Positions 39,309 through 50,198 of a stretch of DNA of 64,000 nucleotides are shown here, piece by piece. Numbering within the stretch: the stretch's first letter is position 1; each line of letters opens with the position of its first letter. This stretch comes from Silvibacterium bohemicum. GTDB lineage: Bacteria; Acidobacteriota; Terriglobia; Terriglobales; Acidobacteriaceae. The notes beneath the pieces were generated by a model. The model was not told where the DNA came from and made no database searches. It worked only from the letters and a program-made list of their open reading frames with translations. Both the position numbers and the translations under genes were made by a program. The DNA is taken from contig NZ_LBHJ01000008.1 of NCBI RefSeq assembly GCF_001006305.1, positions 214,549-278,548 of the forward strand, read 5' to 3'.

Positions 39309-40673
39309 TCAGCCCGCCGACAGCAGCACGCGCAGGTCGCGCAGATTATTGCCGGTGGGGCCAGTCATCAGGATGTCTCCCAAGGCCGTGAACAGCGGAC
39401 AGGTATCGAAGCGCGCCAGCGTCGCCTCGGGATCGAATCCATAATCGCGAGCGCGCTTCACCGTGGTGGGATCGGCAATTGCTCCTGCGGCCGGGCTATT
39501 GCCATCGATGCCGTCCGACCCCGCGCTCAGCACCGCCAAATGCTGGCGTGCGTGTTCCGAAAGCTCGAAGGCCGCAGCCAGCGCAAACTGCTGGTTGCGG
39601 CCGCCGCATCCCGGCGTGCCCTCGATCTTCACCGTCACCTCGCCGCTCGAAAGCAGGCAGAGCCGCGGAAACTCCTTGCGCAGCTCGTGAAACCGCTTCA
39701 AAAGGTAATCAGCCGCGTCGCGATAGTCCCAATCGTCGCAGTTGTTATCGATGACCACCTTGTATTCGAGTGCCTGCGCATGATCCCGCGCCGCATTCAC
39801 GAAATCGTGATTCGACAGCAGCACATCGAATTGCGCGTTGGCGAAGGCTCGCTGCATCTCTGGACTGTCCGGATGTTCAGCAGACTCCAGATGCAGAGCC
39901 TCGAAGTATTCGCGCACCGATTGCGGGAACTTCTCCTGCAGATGAAAGCGGCGCAGCACGTCGAGGCACTCCTCCGGTGTCGACTGGTCGGGCAGCGTCG
40001 GCGACGAAGCCACCGCGCCCAGATCCTTGAGCGGCACATCGGCGAGCAGCAGCGAGAGCTTGCCGGCATCCGGCGCAGCCAGCGCCAATCGTCCGCCCTT
40101 CACTGCCGAAAAATATTTGCGAACGGTATTGATTTCGGTGATGCTCGCGCCCGAGGCCACCAGCGTCTCGTGAAATGCAATGGCGTCGTCGAGCGAGATC
40201 CGTTCATCGAGCGGCAGCTCCATCATCGCCGACCCTCCGCCGCTGATCAGGAAAAAGACGAATGTATCCTTGCGCGCATGCTTCAACAGCTTCAACGTCT
40301 CGCGCGCCGCGGCGAACGAATCCTCATTGGGCAGCGGATGGCCGCCGGCAAAATATTTGATCCGCCAGCTATGCTTCTTGGGAACTTCGGGGCCGGAGCA
40401 GACGCCGCGATAGAGCAACTTGGGCGGCAGCCTGTCCAGCAGCGCGTCGAGCATGGTCAACGCCGCCTTGCCCAGCGAGATCACGATCACCCGCTTGTAT
40501 CCTTCGAGGGAGATTGGAACCGGCTTCACCAGCGGTGAGGATTGCCGTATTAGCGTCTTGCCTTCGAAGCGAAGATGACGGTCGAAGGCGCTAGGGATAT
40601 CGCAGGCCTTCAGCGCATGATCGAAGATCGCTGTGGCATCGGCGTGCAGCTGTTCGAGAGCGTTGGGGGTCAT
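39309..40673 (-). CDS. Glycerate 2-kinase (GckA/MOFRL family)
   Basis: About 454 residues, phosphorylating glycerate to 2-phosphoglycerate. The N-terminal DUF4147 half has VIVISLGKAALTMLDALL, GHPLPNEDS and FFLISGGGSAMMELP. The C-terminal MOFRL half has GCGGRNQQFALAAA and LSAGSDGIDGNSPAAGAIAD. The start at 40673 overlaps the stop of the upstream alpha/beta hydrolase by 4 bp (ATGA), implying translational coupling; an upstream in-frame start at 40706 is less likely. The pair may act in the same catabolic route, but no other glycerate genes are visible. Confidence 0.88.
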   Translation of the reverse strand: MTPNALEQLHADATAIFDHALKACDIPSAFDRHLRFEGKTLIRQSSPLVKPVPISLEGYKRVIVISLGKAALTMLDALLDRLPPKLLYRGVCSGPEVPKKHSWRIKYFAGGHPLPNEDSFAAARETLKLLKHARKDTFVFFLISGGGSAMMELPLDERISLDDAIAFHETLVASGASITEINTVRKYFSAVKGGRLALAAPDAGKLSLLLADVPLKDLGAVASSPTLPDQSTPEECLDVLRRFHLQEKFPQSVREYFEALHLESAEHPDSPEMQRAFANAQFDVLLSNHDFVNAARDHAQALEYKVVIDNNCDDWDYRDAADYLLKRFHELRKEFPRLCLLSSGEVTVKIEGTPGCGGRNQQFALAAAFELSEHARQHLAVLSAGSDGIDGNSPAAGAIADPTTVKRARDYGFDPEATLARFDTCPLFTALGDILMTGPTGNNLRDLRVLLSAG

Positions 40674-41353
40674 TGCGCGGCCACGGAAAGAAAATTTGTA
40701 TTGCACCAGCCGGTGATGGCGCGCTGCACCTCATCCAGCTTTCCCACAAAAAAATGATCCGCACCTTCGACCAGAACCAGCTCATGGGGCGGGGTGGCAT
40801 TTTCCACCACCGATTCTACCTGCGCCGTCGGCCCGTATTGATCTCGTGTTCCGCTGATGAACAACTTCGGAATCGCGTTGCATCGGGAGAGAAACTTGAA
40901 TTCGTAATCCCGGCCCTCGGCATGCACCGGCAATCCCAGCACCACCGCACCTTTCACGCGAGCATCAGAGCAGCAGGCCTGCATGCCTACGTAAGAGCCG
41001 AATGAAAATCCGGCAAACAAAGTCGGCAGACGAAAGCGCTGCTCCAGCCAGTCCAGCGCGGCCCGCACATCGTCCTGCTCGCCGTGACCGTTGTCGTGCT
41101 CGCCCTCGCTCAGACCTGTCCCGCGAAAGTTGAAGCGCAGAACCGGCAGCCCCAGGCTCTGAAAGGCCTTCATCGCGTGATAGACGACCTTGTTGTGCAT
41201 CGTGCCGCCGCCCAGCGGGTGAGGATGGCACACCAATACGCAGTAAGGAGCATCCGGCGAGCCGGTATTCAAAAGCGCTTCCAGGCGTCCGGCGGGACCG
41301 TGAAGATCGGTGATCGTCTGCAAAGTAAAGGGAGCGGTCTGCGTCTGTTCCAT
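40670..41353 (-). CDS. Alpha/beta hydrolase (serine hydrolase, Dienelactone-like)
   Basis: A 227-residue hydrolase. CHPHPLGGGTMHNKVVYHAM is the HPHP segment of this family, and GLPVLRFNFRGTGLSEGEHD is the following strand-loop. GFSFGSYVG carries the nucleophile serine, ISGTRDQYGP the acid and EGADHFFVGKLDE the final His. It acts on small esters or similar substrates; the exact reaction is unknown. A much longer frame to 42484 is antisense to the M20 gene and is rejected. The start at 41353 has no strong ribosome site but begins where homology begins. It is coupled to the glycerate kinase gene. Confidence 0.85.
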   Translation of the reverse strand: MEQTQTAPFTLQTITDLHGPAGRLEALLNTGSPDAPYCVLVCHPHPLGGGTMHNKVVYHAMKAFQSLGLPVLRFNFRGTGLSEGEHDNGHGEQDDVRAALDWLEQRFRLPTLFAGFSFGSYVGMQACCSDARVKGAVVLGLPVHAEGRDYEFKFLSRCNAIPKLFISGTRDQYGPTAQVESVVENATPPHELVLVEGADHFFVGKLDEVQRAITGWCNTNFLSVAAQ

Positions 41354-41424
41354 GGGTATAAGTATTGTATGAAAATTCAGCAGCCAAACGCCGCCGGCGA
41401 GCAAGATAGATGAACCAATCCTCA

Positions 41425-41482
41425 CGAACCACTTTTCAGCGAACCGCTTCTTAGCCACCCGCCGTTGAGCCACCCGCCGTAT
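41425..41482 (+). repeat. Family F 15-bp tandem repeat
   Basis: Units AGCGAACCGCTTCTT, AGCCACCCGCCGTTG and AGCCACCCGCCGTAT follow a diverged CGAACCACTTTTC. This copy lies in the divergent gap between the hydrolase (minus) and the M20 gene (plus). Confidence 0.75.
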
Positions 41483-41509
41483 CGCCCAACTCAGGTATCC
41501 TGAAGCTTC

Positions 41510-42568
41510 ATGGATACGCACAAGGCGAGCTCTCATGCGGCACTCGATGCCGTCGCGCTGACCCGTCAGCTGATCGACATCGAATCGATCACCTATAACG
41601 AAGGTGCGGTAGGACATTTCCTGGCCGATGTCCTCACCGCGCGTGGTTTTCATGTAGAAACCATGCCCGTAGAGCACGATCATGAAAGCCGTCACGCCGG
41701 AGATCGCTTCAACATCTACGCGGGTATCCGAGGCGAGCAGCCCGACGTCGTCTTCTCCACGCACATGGATACCGTTCCGCCGTTCATCCCATCCAGCGAA
41801 GACGACAACTTCATCTACGGCCGCGGAGCCTGCGACGCCAAGGGCATCATCGCCGCTCAAGTTGCCGCGGCCGAACGCCTGCGTGCAGATGGGTTCAAAG
41901 TAGGCCTGCTCTTCGTTGTCGGTGAAGAGCGTGACTCCGCAGGAGCCAAGGTTGCGAACCAGAGTCCGCGCGGCAGCCGCTTCCTCATCAATGGAGAGCC
42001 CACCGACAACCGCATCGCCGTCGCCTCCAAAGGGGCGCTGCGCGTGCATGTCCACGCATCGGGAAAGATGGCGCACTCCGCCTATCCCGAGCTTGGCGAG
42101 AGCGCAACGCACAAGCTGGTCGAAGCACTCGATCGCGTTCTGCGCATCGAGTTGCCGGTCTCCGAAGACGTCGGACCCAGCACGTTGAATATCGGAACCA
42201 TCGAGGGCGGTCGCGCCACCAACGTCATCGCCGACAAGGCCGATGCACATTTGCTGATCCGATTGGTCGGCCCATCCGAAGAGACGCGTAATGCTATCCA
42301 GCAGGCCGTCGCCGGGCTGGCCGAGGCCGAGTTCACGCTGGAGATTCCTTTCAAGCGCCTGCGCCATCTCGAAGGCCTGCCCACCATGATCGCCGCCTTC
42401 ACCACCGACGTCCCCTGGCTCACGCAATGGGGCGAGCCGCTGCTGCTTGGCCCAGGATCGATCCATGTCGCCCATACGCCGCACGAAAAGCTGAGCAAGC
42501 GCGAGCTGGCCGAGGCCATCGACCTTTACACCGAGGTAGCGCGCAGGCTGATGAACGGCGAAGCATGA
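41510..42568 (+). CDS. M20-family peptidase/deacylase (ArgE/DapE-like)
   Basis: A 352-residue zinc enzyme. FSTHMDTVPPF holds the first metal ligands, GRGACDAKG the bridging Asp, VVGEERDSAGA the catalytic and zinc glutamates, and GALRVHVHASGKMAHSAYPE opens the dimerisation domain. GPGSIHVAHTPHEKLSKREL carries the last His and the C-terminal signature. This is the pattern of acetyl-lysine/acetyl-ornithine deacetylase-type enzymes. Without lysine or arginine genes nearby the substrate stays open. The next gene starts within its stop codon (ATGA). Confidence 0.87.
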   Translation: MDTHKASSHAALDAVALTRQLIDIESITYNEGAVGHFLADVLTARGFHVETMPVEHDHESRHAGDRFNIYAGIRGEQPDVVFSTHMDTVPPFIPSSEDDNFIYGRGACDAKGIIAAQVAAAERLRADGFKVGLLFVVGEERDSAGAKVANQSPRGSRFLINGEPTDNRIAVASKGALRVHVHASGKMAHSAYPELGESATHKLVEALDRVLRIELPVSEDVGPSTLNIGTIEGGRATNVIADKADAHLLIRLVGPSEETRNAIQQAVAGLAEAEFTLEIPFKRLRHLEGLPTMIAAFTTDVPWLTQWGEPLLLGPGSIHVAHTPHEKLSKRELAEAIDLYTEVARRLMNGEA

Positions 42569-43023
42569 AGCCGCGCTTCATGAGTGCAGCCCGTGCCGCC
42601 TTCTTCGGATGGCTTGCCGGTTGGCTTGCCGGATTGCCTTTGCAGCTGATCGAGGCCGTACGCAACGCGGACTTCGCTGGAACGATGGCCGCGCCGCTCT
42701 TCATCGAGATGCTCAGCCTCTCCGTTGCCTTGTGGACCGTCCTGACCCTCGGCTTCGCCTGCTACTGCTGCTGCCTCTTCTTTTTTCCCGCCGCGTGGAT
42801 CATCCCGCCCGCTGCGCTCGTCGCGCACCGCACGCTGTGGATCGCCGCCAGCGCGGTCTTCGGCTTCGTCCTCATGGCTCTTCGCGCCCACGTCTGGACG
42901 GTTCTCGATCACGACGGCGTAGGCTTGAGCAACTTCTGGACGTGGGCCGCATTCAACGCCATATTCTTCGCCGTAACCGCAGCGCAATATTATCGCCAGA
43001 CCCGCCGAATACTGGCCTCGTAA
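42565..43023 (+). CDS. Small integral-membrane protein
   Basis: A 152-residue protein with four likely membrane helices (AFFGWLAGWLAGLPLQLI, LSVALWTVLTLGFACYCCCL, LWIAASAVFGFVLMALRA and WAAFNAIFFAVTAAQYY), including an unusual CYCCC run. It was not recognised as a known family. Its ATG overlaps the stop of the M20 peptidase by 4 bp, so it is translated with it. A role as membrane partner or transporter accessory is possible but unproven. Confidence 0.65.
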   Translation: MKPRFMSAARAAFFGWLAGWLAGLPLQLIEAVRNADFAGTMAAPLFIEMLSLSVALWTVLTLGFACYCCCLFFFPAAWIIPPAALVAHRTLWIAASAVFGFVLMALRAHVWTVLDHDGVGLSNFWTWAAFNAIFFAVTAAQYYRQTRRILAS

Positions 43024-43094
43024 AAAAAATACGGCTGCCCGAATAAAAAACGATCTCCTCAGTTTTCGTAGCTGTGCAAGTGAGGAGAGCGTTC

Positions 43095-43337
43095 GTGAGA
43101 GACGAATCGAAACATCCCGAGGCTTCGTTCGAAGCCAATCTCGATACCCAGCCGGACGATCAGAACAGTAGCCAGGTCTTCGATGATGCCGATCGCCGCG
43201 GCTTTCTCAAGTGCAAGGCCTGGGCCGGTACCGGGCTTATCTGGAGCTTCTCCGGAGGCGTTCCCGTATCGCGTGCCTTTCAGGACGCAACACTCTCCGG
43301 GGCTGCGGTAGAAATTCACGAGGGACAGTCAGCATGA
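43095..43337 (+). pseudogene. Orphan Tat leader of a metallophosphoesterase-type protein (internally deleted remnant)
   Basis: An 80-residue frame. DADRRGFLKCKAWAGTGLIW followed by SFSGGVPVSR is the twin-arginine leader (RRGFLK) plus the conserved WAGTGxxW-GGVP block found at the start of secreted metallophosphoesterases. Their catalytic domain of some 250 residues is absent: only 20 residues follow before the stop. GGAG lies 8 nt before a GTG start at 43095. The stop overlaps the ATG of the cytochrome c gene (ATGA), so translation through the remnant may still drive that gene. An in-frame internal deletion is inferred. A functional mini-protein is the alternative. Confidence 0.55.
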
Positions 43338-43774
43338 AGTATCTACACACAAAAACAAGGAGGGACAGGCGGTCTTCCTTCTCTTTGCTGGCAGCTGTTT
43401 TCTCGTTGGCCATTGTTATCTGCGTAGTAACTTCGACACCGCCGGCGATTCAGGCTGCGGGAAACGGGACGGCCGACGCTGATCGCGGTGAGCAGCTCTT
43501 CGACAGGCGTTGCACGGGCTGCCATGCCCTGGATGCAGACAAGGTAGGTCCGCGGCTGCGCAATGTTTATGGGCGCAAGGCCGGGACCGTGCCCACCTTC
43601 AAGTATTCCGACGCGATGAAGGCCGCGAAGTTTACCTGGGACGATGCCTCGCTGGAAAAATGGTTGACCGATACCGATTCAGTCATTCACGGCAATGATA
43701 TGGATTTTCGCGTCCCCAAGCCCGACGAGCGCGCAGACATTATCCGGTTCCTCAAAGTATCGTCGGGCAATTAA
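43334..43774 (+). CDS. Secreted cytochrome c (class I)
   Basis: A 146-residue protein with a signal peptide (SFSLLAAVFSLAIVICVV, cleavage before AAGNG) and one haem-binding CTGCH (C60, C63, H64) in FDRRCTGCHALDADKVGPRL. NVYGRKAGTVPTFKYSDAM and the distal methionine in NDMDFRVP match cytochrome c2-like proteins. It should shuttle electrons in the periplasm. It is coupled to the Tat-leader remnant upstream and followed by the ECF sigma factor after 34 bp, suggesting one operon. Confidence 0.87.
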   Translation: MKYLHTKTRRDRRSSFSLLAAVFSLAIVICVVTSTPPAIQAAGNGTADADRGEQLFDRRCTGCHALDADKVGPRLRNVYGRKAGTVPTFKYSDAMKAAKFTWDDASLEKWLTDTDSVIHGNDMDFRVPKPDERADIIRFLKVSSGN

Positions 43775-43808
43775 AATCCGGCACGGCTTGAGATCGTGAA
43801 AGGGAGGC

Positions 43809-44342
43809 ATGGACCCCGAGTTCTTCGAAATGGCGGCATTGCCGCTCTTCGACCAACTTTATAATCTAGCTCACTGGTTGACCGGCGATCGCAGCGACGC
43901 CGAAGACCTGGTGCAGGAGACCTATGCCAAGGCGCTCAAGGGCTTCGAGTCGTTTGAGGAAGGCACGAATTTGCGCGCCTGGATGTACAGGATACTGCGC
44001 AACACCTTCCTGACTTCGCGGACCGGGCTTAGCGCGCAGAACACCACGCAGCTCGATGAGGACATAGAAGGCGGCGAGCTGGTCGCAGACTGCGTCACGC
44101 CGGAGTTCGTCTTATTGCAGATGGAGAGCACGCAAGCGGTGATGGATGCGCTGGAATCTCTGCCGCTTACCTATCGCGAAATCATCCTGCTCTGTGAGAT
44201 GGAGGAGCTTTCGTACCGGGAGATATCTCAGGTGCTGGCCGTGCCCATGGGAACGGTGATGTCGCGTCTCTCGCGGGCGCGCCACCTGCTCCGTAATGAG
44301 TTGACCGCGAAGGCTGCCAGGAGGTCCAACGATGCACTGTGA
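43809..44342 (+). CDS. ECF-type RNA polymerase sigma factor
   Basis: A 177-residue sigma-70 family protein with regions 2 and 4 only. Region 2 is [20 protein letters not shown], then [19 protein letters not shown], with [14 protein letters not shown]. Region 4 is [20 protein letters not shown] followed by [20 protein letters not shown], the helix-turn-helix for the -35 element. It should direct a stress or envelope regulon and be held by the overlapping anti-sigma gene. GGGAGG sits almost against the ATG at 43809; an in-frame ATG at 43830 is the alternative start. Confidence 0.92.
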   Translation: MDPEFFEMAALPLFDQLYNLAHWLTGDRSDAEDLVQETYAKALKGFESFEEGTNLRAWMYRILRNTFLTSRTGLSAQNTTQLDEDIEGGELVADCVTPEFVLLQMESTQAVMDALESLPLTYREIILLCEMEELSYREISQVLAVPMGTVMSRLSRARHLLRNELTAKAARRSNDAL

Positions 44343-45078
44343 TGCACGTCCAGCCAACCTGGGCGCATACCTCGACGGAGAACTTTCCCTGGAGCAGATA
44401 GCCGTGGTCCAGAAACATCTCGAAGATTGCCCGCGCTGCGCAACCGAGATCGCTGAGCTGGTGCGCCTGAAGCAAAGCCTGCGCCCCGCACGTGGACGCT
44501 TCACGCCGACCGCTGAATTTCGCCGCAAGGTGCAGAGCCAGGTTGCGGTGCGCAAGCCGCGCCGCTGGTCGCTGCGCCTCATTCCCGCGATTGCTGCCAT
44601 CGCCGCCATGCTCTTTGTCGCTATCGCCTGGATCGCCTACTCGCGGCGCACCGATGACCTCGCCGAGATCGTCGATCTCCATATCAACGCACTGGCCAGC
44701 ACTAATCTCGTCGATGTCGTCTCTACTGACCGGCACACCGTGAAGCCGTGGTTCACGGGGAAGATTCCGTTCACCTTCGACCTCCCGGAATTTGCGGGCA
44801 CCGGCTACACGCTGCTCGGCGGACGTCTCGTCTACTTCCATCAGAGGCCGGGAGCGCAACTCATCGTCGCCCTGCGCCAGCACAAAATCTCCGTCCTCAT
44901 CTTTCAGGATTCTCCCGATATGACGCAGGCCTTTGCCGGACCCGCGCGCGTAAGCCGCCGCAACTATTTCGGTATCGAAAGCTGGCAGTCGCAGGAGCTA
45001 AGGTTCGTAGTCATCAGCGACGCTGACCCAGCCGCCATCGAGACGCTGTCGCAGTCCTTCCAGCGCGCCAATCAATAG
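44332..45078 (+). CDS. Zinc-finger anti-sigma factor with transmembrane helix
   Basis: A 248-residue protein. The N-terminal anti-sigma zinc domain has H29-x3-C33-x2-C36 ([15 protein letters not shown]) after the helix [15 protein letters not shown]. One membrane helix follows ([20 protein letters not shown]), then a periplasmic sensor part. The gene overlaps the sigma gene by 11 bp, the usual arrangement. The extracytoplasmic domain has no recognised enzyme motif; it may sense redox or envelope state, given the adjacent cytochrome c. Confidence 0.88.
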   Translation: MHCDARPANLGAYLDGELSLEQIAVVQKHLEDCPRCATEIAELVRLKQSLRPARGRFTPTAEFRRKVQSQVAVRKPRRWSLRLIPAIAAIAAMLFVAIAWIAYSRRTDDLAEIVDLHINALASTNLVDVVSTDRHTVKPWFTGKIPFTFDLPEFAGTGYTLLGGRLVYFHQRPGAQLIVALRQHKISVLIFQDSPDMTQAFAGPARVSRRNYFGIESWQSQELRFVVISDADPAAIETLSQSFQRANQ

Positions 45079-45155
45079 AAGAATCCCTAAGTGAGTTGAG
45101 CCGCAGCGAGATTCCATCTGCAGCAAAAACCTTCCCGTCATTCTGAAAGCAACTC

Positions 45156-45194
45156 GTCATTCTGACGAGCAAAGCGAGGAAGAATCTCAGCGAG
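45156..45194. repeat. Family A half unit
   Basis: GTCATTCTGACGAGCAAAGC, then GAGGAAGAATCTCAGCGAG. This copy has the exact CATTCTGACGA that the IS110 guide segments specify. The surrounding 250-bp gap holds no gene. Confidence 0.75.
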
Positions 45195-45331
45195 CGCTTG
45201 CTGATTCGTGTATCCATCCCGGCCGATTCGATTCATGCTTCTGAATCTTTCAATGTTCGGAATTATTCAGCGTTTCTCGCTAGCCGCCGCCCCAAGGCGC
45301 GCCACCACCCCATCAAGATAAACTCAACAGG

Positions 45332-47476
45332 ATGTCTACCCATCGGAATTCTCTCGATCAGGCCCACTCGGCGTACCTCCGTTCCGCGATGCACCAGCCG
45401 GTGCGCTGGCATGAGTGGAGCGAGGAGGCCTTTGCCCTCGCTGCCGCCGAAGACAAGCCCATCCTGCTCGACATCGGAGCCGTCTGGTGCCACTGGTGCC
45501 ACGTCATGGATCGCGAGAGCTATGAGGACCCCACGCTTGCCGAGCTGATCAACCAACACTTCATCGCCATCAAGGTGGATCGCGACGAGCGTCCCGATGT
45601 CGACAGCCGCTATCAGGCCGCGGTTTCGGCTATCAGCGGACAGGGCGGTTGGCCGCTCACCGCCATCCTGACGCCCGACGGCAAGCCGTTCTTTGGCGGG
45701 ACGTATTTTCCGCGCCACGAGCGCTACGGCCGCCCCGGCTTCGATCGCGTGCTGCTCACCATGGCCGAGGCCTGGACGACACGCCGCGACGAAGCTCTTG
45801 AGTCCGCCAACAGTGTCATCGCCGCAATCGAGCATGGAGAGACCTTCTCGGGCCGCTCCGCATCGCTATCCCCGGCCATCCTCTCGTTGACTATCGTAGA
45901 CAAGCTGATCGAGAGCGCCGTCACGCAATTTGATCCGCGTCACGGCGGCTTCGGAACGCAGCCCAAGTTTCCTCATCCCGCGGCGCTCGATCTGCTCATC
46001 GATGTCGCTGCACGCACCGGCAATGAAGCTGCGCGCGAGGCCGCAACCGTCACGCTCACGCAGATGTCGCGCGGAGGCGTCTATGATCAGCTCGCCGGCG
46101 GCTTCCATCGCTACTCCGTCGACGAGCGCTGGGTCGTGCCGCACTTCGAGAAGATGCTGTACGACAACGCCGGCCTGCTCTCGAACTACGTTCACGCCTT
46201 CCAGTCCTTCGTCGACGCCGACTCCGCCCGCGTGGCTCGCGACATCATCCGCTGGCTCGACACCACCATGACCGACCGCGTCAATGGCGGCTTCTACGCC
46301 TCGCAGGATGCCGACGTGACCCTCGACGATGACGGCGACTACTTCACCTGGACCCTCGCCGAAGCTGCTGCCATCCTCACTCCGGAAGAGCTGGCCGTCG
46401 CCGGCCCGTATTACGACATCGGCGAGCTCGGCGACATGCACCACAATCCCCAGAAGAACGTGCTGCACCGCAAGTATTCGATTCTGGAGCTGGCCAAGCA
46501 GCTCGGGCGTGGCATTGGAGAAGTCGCCGCGCTTCTGCAATCCGCGCATGAGAAGCTGCTCGCCGCGCGTCGGCAGCGGACTGAACCTTATATCGACAAG
46601 ACCATCTACACCTCGTGGAATGCGCTCGCCATCAGCGCATATCTTCAAGCCGCTCGCGTGCTCGAGCTAGAGGAGCCGCGTGCGTTCGCGCTCAAAACGC
46701 TGGATCGCATCATCGCTACGGGCTGGGATGCTGCCGTGGGATTGGCCCACGTCATCGCCTATCCCGAAACATCCGCGAACGGAACCGCCGCTCCCCGTTA
46801 CATCCCCGGCGTCCTCGACGATTACGCCTTCCTGCTGCACGCGCTGCTCGATGCCTGGGAGGCCACTGCCAGCGGAGCCTATTACGATCGCGCCATGCGC
46901 ATCGCCGAGACCATGGTCGCGCGCTTCTACGACACCACCGGCGGAGGCTTCTTCGATACCGAATCGACTACCGCCGCGCCGCTCGGAGTACTCGCCGCCC
47001 GCCGCAAGCCGCTCCAGGATTCGCCCACGCCCGCCGGCAATCCCTCAGCTGCAGCCGCGCTGCTGCGCCTCGAAGCGCTCAGCGTTCCCAGCGAATTTCG
47101 CGAGAAGGCCGAATACACGCTGGAAATCTTCGCCGGAGTCGTCGAGCACTTCGGCCTCTATGCCGGAAGCTACGGCCTGGCTCTCGAACTGTTGTTGCTT
47201 CCGCCGGTTCAGGTGGTCATCGTAGGGGAGGGAAGCGACGCCCGCCAGCTGGTGGCCATGGCTACGGCACGCTATGCCGTGAACAAGCAGGTTCTGCACA
47301 TGCGCCCCGACCAGGTCACCGTTGCCAACCTTCCGCCTGCGCTGGCCGAAACGCTGCCCCATCTGCCCGAGCTCAAGTCCGGCAAGACCTTCGCCGTCCT
47401 CTGCAAAGGCAACAGCTGCCTCCCGCCCACCAGCGACGCGGAGAAGTTGCTCGAAGAGCTAAACGCACAGCTATGA
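45332..47476 (+). CDS. DUF255 thioredoxin-domain protein (YyaL/SSP411-like)
   Basis: A 714-residue protein. The N-terminal thioredoxin-like domain has KPILLDIGAVWCHWCHVMDR (C53-x-x-C56), then ESYEDPTLAELINQHF, KVDRDERPDVD and GQGGWPLTAILTPDGKPFFG. The remainder is an (alpha/alpha)6-barrel-like part with GGVYDQLAGGFHRYSVDERW and PHFEKMLYDNAGL. Homologues include bacterial YyaL and eukaryotic SPATA20. A molecular function is not established for the family; a redox or sugar-related role has been suggested. The length fits the family. Confidence 0.88.
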   Translation: MSTHRNSLDQAHSAYLRSAMHQPVRWHEWSEEAFALAAAEDKPILLDIGAVWCHWCHVMDRESYEDPTLAELINQHFIAIKVDRDERPDVDSRYQAAVSAISGQGGWPLTAILTPDGKPFFGGTYFPRHERYGRPGFDRVLLTMAEAWTTRRDEALESANSVIAAIEHGETFSGRSASLSPAILSLTIVDKLIESAVTQFDPRHGGFGTQPKFPHPAALDLLIDVAARTGNEAAREAATVTLTQMSRGGVYDQLAGGFHRYSVDERWVVPHFEKMLYDNAGLLSNYVHAFQSFVDADSARVARDIIRWLDTTMTDRVNGGFYASQDADVTLDDDGDYFTWTLAEAAAILTPEELAVAGPYYDIGELGDMHHNPQKNVLHRKYSILELAKQLGRGIGEVAALLQSAHEKLLAARRQRTEPYIDKTIYTSWNALAISAYLQAARVLELEEPRAFALKTLDRIIATGWDAAVGLAHVIAYPETSANGTAAPRYIPGVLDDYAFLLHALLDAWEATASGAYYDRAMRIAETMVARFYDTTGGGFFDTESTTAAPLGVLAARRKPLQDSPTPAGNPSAAAALLRLEALSVPSEFREKAEYTLEIFAGVVEHFGLYAGSYGLALELLLLPPVQVVIVGEGSDARQLVAMATARYAVNKQVLHMRPDQVTVANLPPALAETLPHLPELKSGKTFAVLCKGNSCLPPTSDAEKLLEELNAQL

Positions 47477-47924
47477 CCGCGCATCCGATGGTGACAGTGC
47501 GATCAGATGTATGAGGAAAGTTCGAAGAAAGGGCTGGAGGCATCGATAAAGAGATTCAGTAAATCGATTACCGCAGGAGCGAGGGATCGGCTTCCTCATC
47601 GCATCCGGCAACTTCAGGCATAGTCTCCTCACCCGGGAAGTCGAACGTTGAATCGAAGCCGCAATCTCGATGCTAAATTTTGATGCGGACACTGTAGCCG
47701 GGCGATAGGCATCACGCAAGCCTATTTTTTTAATTTGGATGCCAAAAATACCGGCCACACTTAAAAGGAAATTGATCGCAGTTAACGAACAAAAAGCCTC
47801 GCCGAAGCGAGGCTTTTTGCTTGTATCGATAGCGGAACCAAAGAGCAACAGATTCCGTTGATCTGCACCAGATCCAACACGCAAGCGGGGTGGCGGCAAA
47901 GCCGCGTCCCGCCAAACGCGCAGT
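47477..47924. other. 448-bp convergent gap
   Basis: It contains the groL terminator (47791-47818) and a degenerate family C fragment (near 47880-47900, GCAAGCGGGGTGGC). The minus-strand frames across it lack family features and ribosome sites. No RNA gene was recognised. Confidence 0.55.
47791..47818 (-). terminator. Rho-independent terminator of groES-groL
   Basis: AAAAAGCCTCGC (47791-47802) pairs with GCGAGGCTTTTT (47807-47818) around CGAA. The flanking A and T runs make it bidirectional, so it could also end the DUF255 transcript. Confidence 0.92.
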
Positions 47925-49661
<1,737 letters not shown>

Positions 49662-49689
49662 TCAGCGAATCTAATCCAATTTCAACGGG

Positions 49690-50004
49690 CTACTTGCCCT
49701 TCAAAATGCCGAGGACTTCCTCTTCACGCATGATGAGGAACTCTTCGCCGTCGATCTTGATCTCGGTGCCGGAGTACTTGCCGAAGAGAACGCGATCGCC
49801 CGACTTTACGTCGAGAGGAAAGGTCTTGCCTTCGTCGTTCGACTTGCCCTTGCCAACGGAGATCACTTCGCCTTCCTGGGGCTTTTCCTTGGCGCTGTCG
49901 GGGATGATGATGCCCCCGCGAATCGTCTCACCTTCTTCGATTCGCCGGACCAGGATGCGATCGTGCAGCGGGGTAAAGGTGGTCGCTACAGTTGCAGTTG
50001 CCAT
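49690..50004 (-). CDS. groES: Co-chaperonin GroES
   Basis: A 104-residue Gro[22 protein letters not shown] opens the fold, the mobile loop is [20 protein letters not shown], and [20 protein letters not shown] is the second half. It caps GroEL and encloses the client protein. The start at 50004 is preferred because AAGGAG lies 11 nt upstream and the N-terminus then matches family length; an in-frame start at 50061 would add 19 residues. A CIRCE operator and a sigma-70-like promoter lie upstream. Confidence 0.97.
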   Translation of the reverse strand: MATATVATTFTPLHDRILVRRIEEGETIRGGIIIPDSAKEKPQEGEVISVGKGKSNDEGKTFPLDVKSGDRVLFGKYSGTEIKIDGEEFLIMREEEVLGILKGK

Positions 50005-50115
50005 TGCTTGCTTCTCCTTCGCGCGAGGATTCACCTCGCGGCTTGTATTACAAAAGTCCAAATTGGAAGCTGAAATTGCAGTTGGAAGGCACCCGCCGGA
50101 TCGCCGGAGAGGACG

Positions 50116-50142
50116 TTAGCACTTAAACCTTCCGACTGCTAA
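50116..50142 (-). promoter_or_regulatory. CIRCE operator (HrcA binding site)
   Basis: TTAGCACTT (50116-50124), a 9-nt spacer and GACTGCTAA (50134-50142) match the CIRCE inverted repeat TTAGCACTC-N9-GAGTGCTAA with two changes. It overlaps the proposed -10 of groES, so bound HrcA would block transcription until heat shock. Confidence 0.9.
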
Positions 50143-50170
50143 CGTATCGAGTTGCCATAGGCATTGTCAA
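50141..50170 (-). promoter_or_regulatory. Putative groES promoter
   Basis: On the minus strand TTGACA (50165-50170) is followed by 18 nt and TACGTT (50141-50146), directly abutting CIRCE. The -35 is perfect and the -10 is weak. Confidence 0.6.
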
Positions 50171-50198
50171 GGTGACTTGTGGAAGAAAAGTTTAAAAC

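Noticed and set aside
41354..42484. Long upstream extension of the alpha/beta-hydrolase frame
   Set aside because: It runs antisense through the M20 gene; the hydrolase domain begins at 41353.
47471..47915. Small minus-strand genes in the groL-DUF255 gap
   Set aside because: The frames cross the groL terminator hairpin and show no ribosome site or domain.
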